64,000 nucleotides of DNA from Schauerella fraxinea. Lineage in GTDB: Bacteria; Pseudomonadota; Gammaproteobacteria; Burkholderiales; Burkholderiaceae_B. The notes under the pieces are model-generated. The model worked only from the letters and a program-made list of their open reading frames with translations. It made no database searches and was not told where the DNA came from. Shown piece by piece: positions 35,154 through 43,652 of the stretch; positions within the stretch are counted from its first letter, which is position 1; each line of letters begins with the position of its first letter. The stretch is taken from the NCBI GenBank assembly GCA_030849965.1, contig JAVDKL010000001.1, forward strand, positions 1,842,554 to 1,906,553, given 5' to 3'. The position numbers were made by a program, and so were the translations under genes.

Positions 35154-36382
35154 GGCGTCACGGCTCCGGCAGTTTGAGCGACCGCACGGCCACCCTCGGC
35201 ATTACGCGCCGGCACTTCGGTCGCGGCCACGGGCATGCCGGGCATCATCACCTTTTGGGTACCGTTGACGATCACGCGATCGCCGGGCGTCAAGCCTGCA
35301 CGCACCACGCGCTGGCCATCTTCCACGCGACCGAGCTGCACATCCTTGCGCTGCGCCGTGCCCTTGGCATCCACCACGAAGACGAACTTGCGGTCCTGAT
35401 CCGTCATGACGGCCTTGTCGTCGATCACGATCGCGCGCTCCTTGCGTTCACCTTGCAGACGAACGCGGGCATACAGACCGGGGGTCAACGCCCGATCGGC
35501 ATTGTCCAGCGTGGCGCGCACGCGGATGGTGCCGGTTGCACGATCGACACTGTTGTCGACGAAATCGGCGATGCCGTTATGCGGGTACCCGTCTTCGCCC
35601 AAGAGTCCAACGCGCACGGGCACGCCTTCCTGCTGCTCGCTCGGGCGGCCGCCTTCGCGGGCCAGGGCCGAATAACGCAAATAGCTGCGTTCATCGGCAT
35701 CGAAGTGCACATGCACCTTATCCAGCGACACCAGCGTGGTAAGCACGCTATCGCCATCGGCGTTCACCAGGTTGCCTTCGGTGATGAGCGCACGTCCGGC
35801 ACGGCCCGAGATCGGCGCACGCACTTGCGTGAACGACATATTCAATTCGGCGGTGTCTACTGCAGCTTGCGCGGCCAGCACATCGGCACGCGCTTGGGCA
35901 GCGGCGGCGCGGCGTTGATCGAGTTCTTCGGTGGACGCGGCCTGGATGGCAGCCAGCTTTTGCGAACGTGCGGCTTCAGTGGTGCGCAATTGCGCCGTGG
36001 TGCGGGCACGGGCCAGATCGGCCTGAGCGCCGGCCAACGCCGCCTGATAGCGGCGAGCATCGATCACGAAGAGCACATCGCCGCGCTTGACCTCCTGGCC
36101 CTCGCGGAAATTGACCTTCTCGATGTAGCCACTGACGCGCGGACGCAACGCCACGCGATCGACCGCTTCGACGCGACCGTTGAAATCGTCCCATTGTGTA
36201 ACGGGCGCTTCGGTCACGACCGCCACGCTCACCTGAGGCGGCGGCGGTGCGGCAGCGGCCGCTTCGCCCTTGGAGCAGCCCGAAACGGTCAAGGTGAGGG
36301 CAGTCGCCAGGGCGGCAAGCCCCAGGCTGATACGGGTGCGACGGCTCGAGAGCGCCGTCCGATGGAAGTCGTCGTAGTTCAT
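35150..36382 (-). CDS. RND efflux periplasmic adaptor (MexE-like lipoprotein)
   Basis: 410-residue membrane-fusion protein. A lipobox (ALTLTVSGCSKG) gives a lipid-anchored N-terminus. Lipoyl-like halves (VALRPRVSGYIEKVNFREGQ and ITEGNLVNADGDSVLTTLV) flank an alpha-hairpin (about residues 100-170), and the barrel and membrane-proximal domains follow. I chose ATG 36380-36382 rather than the in-frame ATG at 36404-36406, because the latter lies inside the palindromic operator. First gene of the pump operon, divergent from tetR. Confidence 0.92.
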   Translation of the reverse strand: MNYDDFHRTALSSRRTRISLGLAALATALTLTVSGCSKGEAAAAAPPPPQVSVAVVTEAPVTQWDDFNGRVEAVDRVALRPRVSGYIEKVNFREGQEVKRGDVLFVIDARRYQAALAGAQADLARARTTAQLRTTEAARSQKLAAIQAASTEELDQRRAAAAQARADVLAAQAAVDTAELNMSFTQVRAPISGRAGRALITEGNLVNADGDSVLTTLVSLDKVHVHFDADERSYLRYSALAREGGRPSEQQEGVPVRVGLLGEDGYPHNGIADFVDNSVDRATGTIRVRATLDNADRALTPGLYARVRLQGERKERAIVIDDKAVMTDQDRKFVFVVDAKGTAQRKDVQLGRVEDGQRVVRAGLTPGDRVIVNGTQKVMMPGMPVAATEVPARNAEGGRAVAQTAGAVTP

Positions 36383-36401
36383 TGTGTCTGGCCGATTGAT
36401 T

Positions 36402-36421
36402 TTCATAACGAGCGTTATGAA
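36402..36421. promoter_or_regulatory. Palindromic operator between the RND pump and tetR genes
   Basis: A perfect inverted repeat, TTCATAAC-GAGC-GTTATGAA, lies in the divergent intergenic region, 20 bp before the adaptor start. A matching half-site (ATTATGAA) overlaps the tetR start codon region near 36477-36484. Spacing and symmetry fit binding by a TetR dimer that would repress both directions. Confidence 0.8.
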
Positions 36422-36480
36422 TATGGACTAGACTGTAGACAGCTTGCATCGGTGCGTCAAGGAATTTAATATCAACCATT

Positions 36481-37134
36481 ATGAAAACAGCAAATACCCC
36501 TGCAATGGAGACGGATACTGCGGTGGTTACCGAGCGCCGCCCACGCGGGCGGCCGTTATCATTCGACCGCGAAACCGTGCTCGAGCGCGCCATGCATGTG
36601 TTCTGGCGCCAAGGCTACGAAACCACTTCGATCAGCGATCTCACCACCGCCATGGGCATCACGGCGCCAAGCCTCTATGCGGCTTTCGGCGATAAGGAAG
36701 GCCTCTATCGCGAGGCGGTGCAACGCTATCGCAAGGGACCGGGTGGCTATAGCGTCTGCATGATGTCGGATCCGCACGACACGCGCGCCGTGGTGCGCGA
36801 GCTGCTTGTGTCGGCTGCAAACAACATGTCCTGTCCCGAAACGCCGTCGGGCTGCATGATCGTGATGTCCGGGGTGAACTGCTCGCCGGAATCGTCCGAC
36901 ATCCAGTTGCTGCTCACCGAGTGCCGCACAGGATTCGAAACCGATCTCACCACCCGCATCCAGCATGGCATCGACAACGGTGATGTACCCGCATCCGTAT
37001 CGCCAGGCGCGTTGGCCAAGTTTTATTCGGCCGTGTTGTGTGGCATGTCGATGCAGGCGCGCGATGGCGCCACGCACGATGCGTTGATTGCGATCTGCGA
37101 CGCTGCCATGGCGGCATGGCCGACGAAGGCATAA
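36481..37134 (+). CDS. TetR/AcrR-family repressor
   Basis: 217-residue regulator. The N-terminal helix-turn-helix is at about residues 28-75 (RETVLERAMHVFWRQGYE then TSISDLTTAMGITAPSLYAAF, ending GDKEGLYREAV). The C-terminal ligand domain contains two cysteines in SCPETPSGCM plus further cysteines (GVNCSPE, LTECRTG), which raises redox or thiol sensing as an option. It is divergent from the RND operon with a palindrome between, so repression of the pump is likely. An inner ATG at 36505 is a possible alternative start. A weak hairpin follows the stop. Confidence 0.92.
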   Translation: MKTANTPAMETDTAVVTERRPRGRPLSFDRETVLERAMHVFWRQGYETTSISDLTTAMGITAPSLYAAFGDKEGLYREAVQRYRKGPGGYSVCMMSDPHDTRAVVRELLVSAANNMSCPETPSGCMIVMSGVNCSPESSDIQLLLTECRTGFETDLTTRIQHGIDNGDVPASVSPGALAKFYSAVLCGMSMQARDGATHDALIAICDAAMAAWPTKA

Positions 37135-37139
37135 GCACC

Positions 37140-37169
37140 GCGGGCTCAGCCTAGGATGACTGGGCCCGC
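37140..37169 (+). terminator. Weak hairpin terminator after tetR
   Basis: Ten-base arms 37140-37149 and 37160-37169 pair with one G-U, loop of 10 bases, followed by TTAACG rather than a T-run. Position just after the tetR stop suggests transcription termination. Confidence 0.45.
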
Positions 37170-37300
37170 TTAACGATTGAACGGGCACGCCTTCGATCGA
37201 TGCGTGGCAATGACGCGTTGCACAATCCGGGCGCTCACTTTAGAATGCGAATCAGTCGCGTTTTCAACGTTGACGTTCCTTTTGCCCCTCGTCGTCGTCC

Positions 37301-37834
37301 ATGTCTGCCCCTTTGCCGGCTCCCCATCCTCTGCATGAGCTCTACCGTCACCATCACGGATGGCTGTACGGTTTGTTGCGCCGCAAGCTGGGATCGGAAG
37401 GCGATGCAGCAGATCTCGCGCAGGACGTGTTTGTACGACTTCTGGTCAAGCCCCGGCAATTCGACGGCGAATCGGGCGCACGGGCTTATCTGAGCACCAT
37501 GGCGCGCGGCATGTGCATCGATCTCTGGCGCCGCCGAGACCTCGAAGCCGCCTGGTTGGCGGCGCTTGCCGCAAAGCCCGAGATTACCGAGCCCTCACCC
37601 GAGCAACGTGCTCTCATTTTCGAGGCCCTGCGCCAAGTGGACGCAGTGCTGCCCCAGTTGCCGTCGAAAACATCCGACGCCTTCGTGATGGCGATGGTGT
37701 ACGGCATGTCCGATGCCGACATCGCGACTCAGCTGGGTGTGTCCGATCGCATGGTGCGCAAGCACACGGCGCGCGCGATGCTGCAATGCATGGTGTTGCG
37801 GATGCAGGACGATCCTGCCCCGCGTTCCGCGTGA
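37301..37834 (+). CDS. FecI-type ECF sigma factor
   Basis: 177-residue sigma-70 family factor of the iron-starvation group. Region 2 is HELYRHHHGWLYGLLRRKLG to AADLAQDVFVRLL and ends with MARGMCIDLWRRR; region 4 is AFVMAMVYGMSDADIATQLG with SDRMVRKHTARAM. Its stop overlaps the GTG of the fecR gene (GTGA), and a TonB receptor with a signalling domain follows: the classic fecI-fecR-receptor layout for cell-surface signalling. Expression is probably under Fur; an AT-richer stretch at about 37238-37252 could hold a diverged box, but no clear one is seen. Confidence 0.94.
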   Translation: MSAPLPAPHPLHELYRHHHGWLYGLLRRKLGSEGDAADLAQDVFVRLLVKPRQFDGESGARAYLSTMARGMCIDLWRRRDLEAAWLAALAAKPEITEPSPEQRALIFEALRQVDAVLPQLPSKTSDAFVMAMVYGMSDADIATQLGVSDRMVRKHTARAMLQCMVLRMQDDPAPRSA

Positions 37835-38850
37835 CGTCCGCCAAGCACCCGCCACAGCCGCTGCATATTCCGTATGAGGCGCTCGAAAGCGCCGCCGACT
37901 GGTTCGCGCAACTGCGCGCCGACCAAAGCGATGCCGCGACCCACGCCGCTTGGCAACGCTGGCTCGATGCCAGCGAACACCATCGTCAAGCCTGGCGGTA
38001 TGTCGACCTCGTCAGCGCATCCTTTCAGTCGATGCGGCAACCGGACAACGCCGCCATCGGTGAAGCCGCGTTGCAATCCCTGCGCGTCGCGCGCGTCTCC
38101 CGGCGGCGGGCACTCGGCGCGATTGGATTACTCGGCGGCAGTGGCCTATTGACCTGGGCGAGCTGGAAGGCCTCGCCCCTCCCCTACCTGGCGGCGTATT
38201 GGATGGCCGACTTTCGTACGGCGACCGGCGAGACGCGAACCGTGCAGTTGGCGGACGGCAGTCAGGTGTGGCTCAACACCGACAGCGCCATCGACACCGC
38301 CTATACACCGCACGAGCGACTGCTTCGGCTGACGCGCGGCGAGATTCTGATTCAGACTTCCGGGCAAGCCGATCAAGCCGGCTTGCGTCCCTTTCGCGTT
38401 GCGACTCGAGAAGGCAGGATCGACGCCCTGGGCACGCGTTTCGACGTGCGGCAGTTCGATGCGATCACGCGCGTTGCCGTATTTGAAGGCGCAGTCGCCA
38501 TACAACCTGCCGCGGGCTGCACGCGCCGCCTGTTGCATGCCGGCGAAGCGGCGAGCTTCGACCGCGTCGCCATCGGTGCCACGCACGCTGCCGACTCCGC
38601 CCAGGAAGCGTGGCACCAAGGCGTGCTGCTCGCCGAAAACATGTCGCTTGGCGAATGGGTCGATGAGCTAGGCCGTTATCGCCGTGGCCATCTCAGCGTG
38701 GATCCGGCCGTATCCGATCTACGCGTGCTCGGCAGCTTTCCCACCGCGGATACCGATCTCGCCTTGACCCTGCTCGAACAAGCTCTTCCGGTGCGGGTTC
38801 ACCGGCGTTTCGGTTGGTGGACCACGATCGGGCCGCGTCCAGTGGCGTAG
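37831..38850 (+). CDS. FecR-type anti-sigma factor / sigma regulator
   Basis: 339-residue single-pass inner-membrane protein. The cytoplasmic N-terminus (AADWFAQLRADQSDAATHAAWQ RWL region) is the DUF4880-like sigma-binding part. A short hydrophobic segment ALGAIGLLGGSGLLTWASW crosses the membrane, and the periplasmic FecR domain has TVQLADGSQVWLNTDSAID and GRIDALGTRFDVRQ. Start GTG 37831 overlaps the fecI stop. It relays the occupied-receptor signal to FecI. Works with the upstream sigma factor and the downstream receptor. Confidence 0.92.
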   Translation: MTSAKHPPQPLHIPYEALESAADWFAQLRADQSDAATHAAWQRWLDASEHHRQAWRYVDLVSASFQSMRQPDNAAIGEAALQSLRVARVSRRRALGAIGLLGGSGLLTWASWKASPLPYLAAYWMADFRTATGETRTVQLADGSQVWLNTDSAIDTAYTPHERLLRLTRGEILIQTSGQADQAGLRPFRVATREGRIDALGTRFDVRQFDAITRVAVFEGAVAIQPAAGCTRRLLHAGEAASFDRVAIGATHAADSAQEAWHQGVLLAENMSLGEWVDELGRYRRGHLSVDPAVSDLRVLGSFPTADTDLALTLLEQALPVRVHRRFGWWTTIGPRPVA

Positions 38851-38939
38851 CGCGCGCCCCTTTATTTTCAGCGATGGGTTCCGGAATTCCGCTTTCGCTC
38901 GATTCATAAGGTGACGCCCTATCTTCGACCGACTTCGGA

Positions 38940-41375
38940 ATGCCCCGCATGCCTTTCACCTTTTCTTCACGCCATACTTTTCAGGTTGCGCGACAGCGCG
39001 TGCAACGCATGCCTTTACTGCGTGCGCTGCAGGTGGCAACACTCAGCGCGGGCCTGCTCACCGCCGCCTCACCTGCCTATGCGCAAACGCAACGGGCATC
39101 GCCCAGCGCATTGCGCTTCGATATCGCAGCCGGGCCTCTCCCCGTCGTACTGGCGCGCGTGGCCAACGTGGCAGGTGTGTTTTTGGCAGGCGATGCCGCG
39201 CTGGCCGACGGTCACACGAGCACCGGTTTGCAAGGCACTTATAGCGCCCAAGAAGCCATCGCACAGGTCCTTGCCGGCACGGGGCTCGTGGCCATTGCAC
39301 AACCCCCCAACGCCTATATCCTCCAACGCGCCCCCGCCGCCGGGATCGCCAGCCTGGCCACGGTCACTGTTACCGGCATCGCCGACGCCACCACCGAAGG
39401 CACGGGGAGTTATGCGGCCCCCACCGTGACGATCGGAAAATCGGTCCAAGCGCTGAGGGAGATTCCGCAATCCATCACGGTGGTGACGCGCCAGCAGATG
39501 GACGATGAACGCCTCACCACGCTCAATCAAGTGCTGGAAGCCACCAACGGTGCCACAGTGGTCAAGAGCGACGACTCCAATGAGCGGTCCGAAATCTTCT
39601 TTCGGGGCTTTCGGCTGGACAGCGTGAAAGTCGATGGCGTATCGGTTTCAACCAACAACGAGGTCACCACCTTCGACACCGCCATCTACGATCGGGTCGA
39701 AATTCTTCGCGGTCCGGCGGGTGTGCTGCAAGGTGCGGGTGAGCCGAGCGGCACTGTCAATCTGGTACGAAAACGCGCACCCGGCGTGTTCTCGGGAAGT
39801 GCCGAACTCAGCGGCGGCTCATGGGATCGGCAACGTGCGGCAGTCGATCTCGGGGGCCCGATCGTCGCCTCCGGCGCCATTCGCGGCCGACTTGTGGCGG
39901 TGACGGAAAAAGCCGGCTCTTACGTCGATCTTGTGAATGCCGAACGCCAACTGGTATTCGGCACGCTGGACATGGATCTCGGCGATCGCACCACGCTCAC
40001 GCTGGGCGGCACGCATCAAAACGGCGAAAGCCGCGACTCGCGCGGCCTGCCCACGTATGCCAATGGCGAACTGCTCAACATCGCGCGATCGACCTTCATC
40101 GGACCCGACTGGGCCCATAACGACACGCGCGCGACGGATCTGTTCGCCAATCTCGAACACCGCTTCGGCGGCGGCGCGATTTTCGCATTGAACGGCAATA
40201 TGCTCGATCGCCGACGCGACAGCAAGCTCGCCTTCGCCGATAGCCCGGTCGATCGCATCACCGGCAACACCGCGTTGCTGCCGCAGCATCGCATCGATAC
40301 CGAACGCAATCGCAACGTAGATGCGTCACTCTTGATGCCCTTCGATGTGGGAGGTCTCGAACAGCAGGTGATCGCCGGCGCGGAATACCACAACGCCACG
40401 CAACGCGGCACCCGGGCTCGTGGCGACAACATCGTACAGAACGTGTTCAACCCCGATCACGGCGTTGCCGAACCCGACTTCGTCTTCGATCGATTCGATC
40501 AGGTCGATATCGAGCAATACGGGCTGTACGGCCAAACCCGCATCAAGCCGGTTACGTGGGGCACGATCGTTCTGGGTGGCCGCATGAGCTGGTGGGACAG
40601 CACGTCGTTCGACCGCGAAACACGCGAACGCACCGCCGCCTCACGTGAGAACGGAAAATTCACGCCCTACGCCGGTGTGGTCGTCGATTTGTCGCCCAAT
40701 CTATCGGCCTACGGCTCGGTCGCGTCCATCTTCGTGCCTCAGCAGGAAACCACCGTTGCCGGTAGCGTGCTGCCGGCACGGCAAGGCAAGCAATACGAAT
40801 TGGGTCTGAAAGGCGATGCCGATGACGGCCGACTGACGGGCAGACTCGCGATCTTTCAAATTGACGATGAGAACCGCGCCGTAAGCGATCCGTTCGATGA
40901 CGATTATTTCCTGGCGTCCGGCAAGGTGCGCAGTCGCGGTTTCGAGGCGGAAGCCGCAGGCGCCATCACGTCGGCCTGGCAAATTGCCGCCGGCTACACC
41001 TTCCTCTCGACTGCATTTCGGGATGGCAGCGCCGACGAAGGCGCTATCTTCGAAACACGCGCGCCCAAGCATGCCGTGCGCGTGTCCACCAAGTACACCC
41101 TGCAGAACGGACCGCTGCAAGGACTCGACGTGGGTGGCGCGATCCGCGCCTACACCCGCACCTACAGCGCCGACGATGGCCCACGCATCGACCGGCCCGG
41201 CTTCGCGACGGTCGACTTGCGACTGGGCTATCGCTTCAACAAAACGTTGAGTGCCAGCCTCAACGTCACCAACCTGCTGGATAAGAAGTACTACGCCTCA
41301 ACCAGCTACACGGATCGCCAGAACTACTTCGGCGATCCGCGCGCCGTATGGCTGGGGCTGCGCGCGCAGTGGTGA
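38940..41375 (+). CDS. TonB-dependent siderophore receptor with N-terminal signalling (STN) domain
   Basis: 811-residue outer-membrane transducer. Signal peptide ends near SPAYAQ. The STN signalling domain covers about residues 55-125 (ALRFDIAAGPLPVVLARVAN to GLVAIAQPPNAYIL). The plug follows (EIPQSITVVTRQQMDDERL, EIFFRGFRLDSVKVDGV, GPAGVLQGAGEPSGTVNLV), then the barrel ending SLNVTNLLDKKYY and a terminal aromatic (LRAQW). Siderophore class not deducible; plug motifs match the TIGR01783-type siderophore receptors (hydroxamate/ferrioxamine/pyoverdine-like). Behind fecIR by 89 bp, so likely autoregulated through FecI. Its stop lies only 5 bp from the converging DUF2968 gene. Confidence 0.93.
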   Translation: MPRMPFTFSSRHTFQVARQRVQRMPLLRALQVATLSAGLLTAASPAYAQTQRASPSALRFDIAAGPLPVVLARVANVAGVFLAGDAALADGHTSTGLQGTYSAQEAIAQVLAGTGLVAIAQPPNAYILQRAPAAGIASLATVTVTGIADATTEGTGSYAAPTVTIGKSVQALREIPQSITVVTRQQMDDERLTTLNQVLEATNGATVVKSDDSNERSEIFFRGFRLDSVKVDGVSVSTNNEVTTFDTAIYDRVEILRGPAGVLQGAGEPSGTVNLVRKRAPGVFSGSAELSGGSWDRQRAAVDLGGPIVASGAIRGRLVAVTEKAGSYVDLVNAERQLVFGTLDMDLGDRTTLTLGGTHQNGESRDSRGLPTYANGELLNIARSTFIGPDWAHNDTRATDLFANLEHRFGGGAIFALNGNMLDRRRDSKLAFADSPVDRITGNTALLPQHRIDTERNRNVDASLLMPFDVGGLEQQVIAGAEYHNATQRGTRARGDNIVQNVFNPDHGVAEPDFVFDRFDQVDIEQYGLYGQTRIKPVTWGTIVLGGRMSWWDSTSFDRETRERTAASRENGKFTPYAGVVVDLSPNLSAYGSVASIFVPQQETTVAGSVLPARQGKQYELGLKGDADDGRLTGRLAIFQIDDENRAVSDPFDDDYFLASGKVRSRGFEAEAAGAITSAWQIAAGYTFLSTAFRDGSADEGAIFETRAPKHAVRVSTKYTLQNGPLQGLDVGGAIRAYTRTYSADDGPRIDRPGFATVDLRLGYRFNKTLSASLNVTNLLDKKYYASTSYTDRQNYFGDPRAVWLGLRAQW

Positions 41376-41380
41376 AGCGT

Positions 41381-42136
41381 TTACTTGCCGCGCCTGCCGG
41401 TGCCGATCTCTTGCTGACGACGCTGCAACGCGTCGATCTGCGCCTGGATCGCGCGCAGCTCGTCACGCGCTTCCTTTTGCTGTTGCGCCAGGGCATTGGC
41501 CTGCTCGCGGCTTTGCGCCTGACGGGCCTGCACTTCACGCGCCTGCTGTTCGCGTACGCCTTCGTCGGCTTGCAGCGTGCTCAGCAAATCGCTGCGCGTG
41601 GCCAGCATCCGCTCGGTGCGCGTATTTTCGGCTTGCAGACGAATGCGTTGCAGGTCGACCTCGCCCAGTTCGGCAGACTGCGTGACGAAATTGCGGAAAG
41701 CCGCCTCGGCCTGCTTTTCGGACGACGTTTTCACGATGCGCCAGAAGTTTTTCTGCTGAAAGAGCGCCGCGTAGTACGTCATCGACTCGGCGTTGAACAA
41801 CAGGCTCGCGCCATAGGTGCCGTTATATGCCGTACGCAATTCGGCCACTTCGCGTGACTGAATCAGGCCCTGCAATTCGGATACGGTGCTCGCCGGCGGC
41901 GTGGGCGCGGCGGCGGGCGTCAATGCGGGCTTCTGGGCCGCGGCCGGCGGTGTGACGGGCTCGGGTGCGGCAGGCGGGGCATCCACTTGCTTGACGGTCG
42001 GCCGGGGCGCGGGCGCCGGCTTTTGACTACCCAACACGCCGCAAGCGGTCAACGTGGCCAACAGCACCGAAACGCCGCCCAATCGCGCAACGTTTCGGAG
42101 TAACACTGCGGCACCGTATTGCGGCCTGACTTTCAT
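41381..42136 (-). CDS. DUF2968 lipoprotein
   Basis: 251-residue lipoprotein: signal with lipobox VLLATLTACGVLG, a Pro/Ala-rich linker (residues about 35-85), then the DUF2968 domain with VAELRTAYNGTYGASLLFN, TYYAALFQQKNFWRIVKT and a long Gln/Glu/Arg-rich coiled coil to the C-terminus. DUF2968 occurs in Burkholderiales, and I recall it near tad loci, but its role is unknown. Start ATG 42134-42136 begins the signal peptide. Same strand as, and 58 bp after, the sigma-54 regulator. Confidence 0.82.
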   Translation of the reverse strand: MKVRPQYGAAVLLRNVARLGGVSVLLATLTACGVLGSQKPAPAPRPTVKQVDAPPAAPEPVTPPAAAQKPALTPAAAPTPPASTVSELQGLIQSREVAELRTAYNGTYGASLLFNAESMTYYAALFQQKNFWRIVKTSSEKQAEAAFRNFVTQSAELGEVDLQRIRLQAENTRTERMLATRSDLLSTLQADEGVREQQAREVQARQAQSREQANALAQQQKEARDELRAIQAQIDALQRRQQEIGTGRRGK

Positions 42137-42194
42137 GCTTTCTTTCCTCTTCCAGTGGACGTGCCGCGTGGGGCACGCGCCGTATTGTTCTTGA

Positions 42195-43640
42195 TCAGCC
42201 TTCACATGCGTCTTCGGCAATCGAACCGGCGACGCGATTGAGCTGCAATTTTCGCATCTTTTCCCATAAAACCTTACGACTGATTCCCAATGCCTGCGCC
42301 GTGTCCTGCCTGCGCCAACCATTGGCTTGCAGGGCCGTCATCACGCGCGCACGCTCGAGCAACTCAGCCGGGCTCAACCCGCGCCCATCGGTGGGCTCGA
42401 GATCGGCAGAATCGGCAATTTGAATCTGCGGTGCGACGGCCGCAATGCCCGCGTTTCGCATGCGCATCCGGTCGAACACGGCCTGGATCCGCACGAAATC
42501 CCAATTGCCCAATTGCCGGCGCACCAAGGCCACGCGCTCCACGAGATTGGACAACTCGCGCACATTACCCGGGAATGGCGTGTCCCCAACTTGCTCGAGC
42601 AGCCATTCCGGGGGCTGTCCGCCCTCAATCGCGTCCTGCCCGGTTTCCCAAAAGCGCGCCAGCAGTGCGCGAAACAACGCGATCTTCTCATCGCGGCCTC
42701 GCGCATCCAAGGTGGGCACCGTCAATTCGATGACCGCCAGGCGGTAGTACAGATCAGCGCGAAACAGCCCGCGCGCCACAAGATCGGTCAAATCCTTATT
42801 GGTGGCCGACACCAATCTGAATCGCACGGGCACTTCGGTGGTCGATCCCAGTCGCGTGACGGTGTTGTGCTCCAGCACCCGCAAGAGCTTCACCTGTTGA
42901 TACAGCGGCAAATCACCGATTTCATCGAGAAAGAGCGTGCCACCGCTCGCCTGCTCGAAGTAACCCTTGTGAGCCCCGATGGCGCCGGTAAACGCGCCCT
43001 TCGCATGGCCGAAGAAATGCGCCTCGAACAAACCCTCCGGCACCGCGCCGCAGTTCACCGCCACAAAAGGGCCCGACGACCACGTCGCCTGGTCGTGCAG
43101 GCGGCGCGCGATGCGCTCCTTGCCTACCCCGGTTTCACCGAACACCAGAACGTTGCTGCCGCAGTCGGCAAAGATATCGACCTCTTCCAGCACGGCCCGC
43201 ATGGCTTGCGAGGTGGCCACCAAGGGCGCCACTTCCGTGGGCTGCATGCCGCCGCGCGCAGACGCCCCGCCGGCAATACGGTTGAGCAAGGCACGCAGCT
43301 CCACGCCGCTGAACGTATGCGGCAACGTGTGTGCATGGCTGGGGGGAAAGAAGGTCGGATCCTGGCCACGCGTCTCGGCCGCCACCCAGATCACCGGAAT
43401 CGCTTCGTGCGTGAGCCAATCCAGTCCGAAGAAGTTGCCGTCACCCATCAACGCCACCGACACCAGCGCCACCTGCGTGCGCGCCGCATCGCGCACCGGC
43501 GGAAACCCCGCATCCACGCCCGGCCGGATCACGTTCACGTCGTAGGCCGCCAGCATGCGTTCGGCCCGCACGCCCACGTCGGTGCCGCCCTCCCAGACGT
43601 AGAGGTCGATATCTTCGGTAACGATGGCGGATCGATTCAT
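42195..43640 (-). CDS. Sigma-54-dependent Fis-family transcriptional activator
   Basis: 481-residue bacterial enhancer-binding protein. An N-terminal receiver-like or divergent regulatory domain (about residues 1-130) lacks an obvious receiver phospho-Asp set. The AAA+ domain has Walker A GETGVGKE (168-175), the sigma-54 contact GAFTGA (215-220), and Walker [13 protein letters not shown]. The Fis-type helix-turn-helix [19 protein letters not shown] is at the C-terminus. It sits 12 bp after tadG on the same strand, so it likely regulates pilus or adhesion genes. No cognate kinase is adjacent. Confidence 0.93.
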   Translation of the reverse strand: MNRSAIVTEDIDLYVWEGGTDVGVRAERMLAAYDVNVIRPGVDAGFPPVRDAARTQVALVSVALMGDGNFFGLDWLTHEAIPVIWVAAETRGQDPTFFPPSHAHTLPHTFSGVELRALLNRIAGGASARGGMQPTEVAPLVATSQAMRAVLEEVDIFADCGSNVLVFGETGVGKERIARRLHDQATWSSGPFVAVNCGAVPEGLFEAHFFGHAKGAFTGAIGAHKGYFEQASGGTLFLDEIGDLPLYQQVKLLRVLEHNTVTRLGSTTEVPVRFRLVSATNKDLTDLVARGLFRADLYYRLAVIELTVPTLDARGRDEKIALFRALLARFWETGQDAIEGGQPPEWLLEQVGDTPFPGNVRELSNLVERVALVRRQLGNWDFVRIQAVFDRMRMRNAGIAAVAPQIQIADSADLEPTDGRGLSPAELLERARVMTALQANGWRRQDTAQALGISRKVLWEKMRKLQLNRVAGSIAEDACEG

Positions 43641-43652
43641 GGCGCGCGTAGA

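Noticed and set aside
31905-35177. A 1090-codon plus-strand frame opposite the RND pump gene
   Set aside because: Very long but His/Arg/Gln-rich and without any motif, antisense to the well-conserved pump. A shadow frame.
37201-37300. Fur box before fecI
   Set aside because: Only a short AGAATGCGAATCA stretch resembles one half of the consensus; too weak to report as a site.
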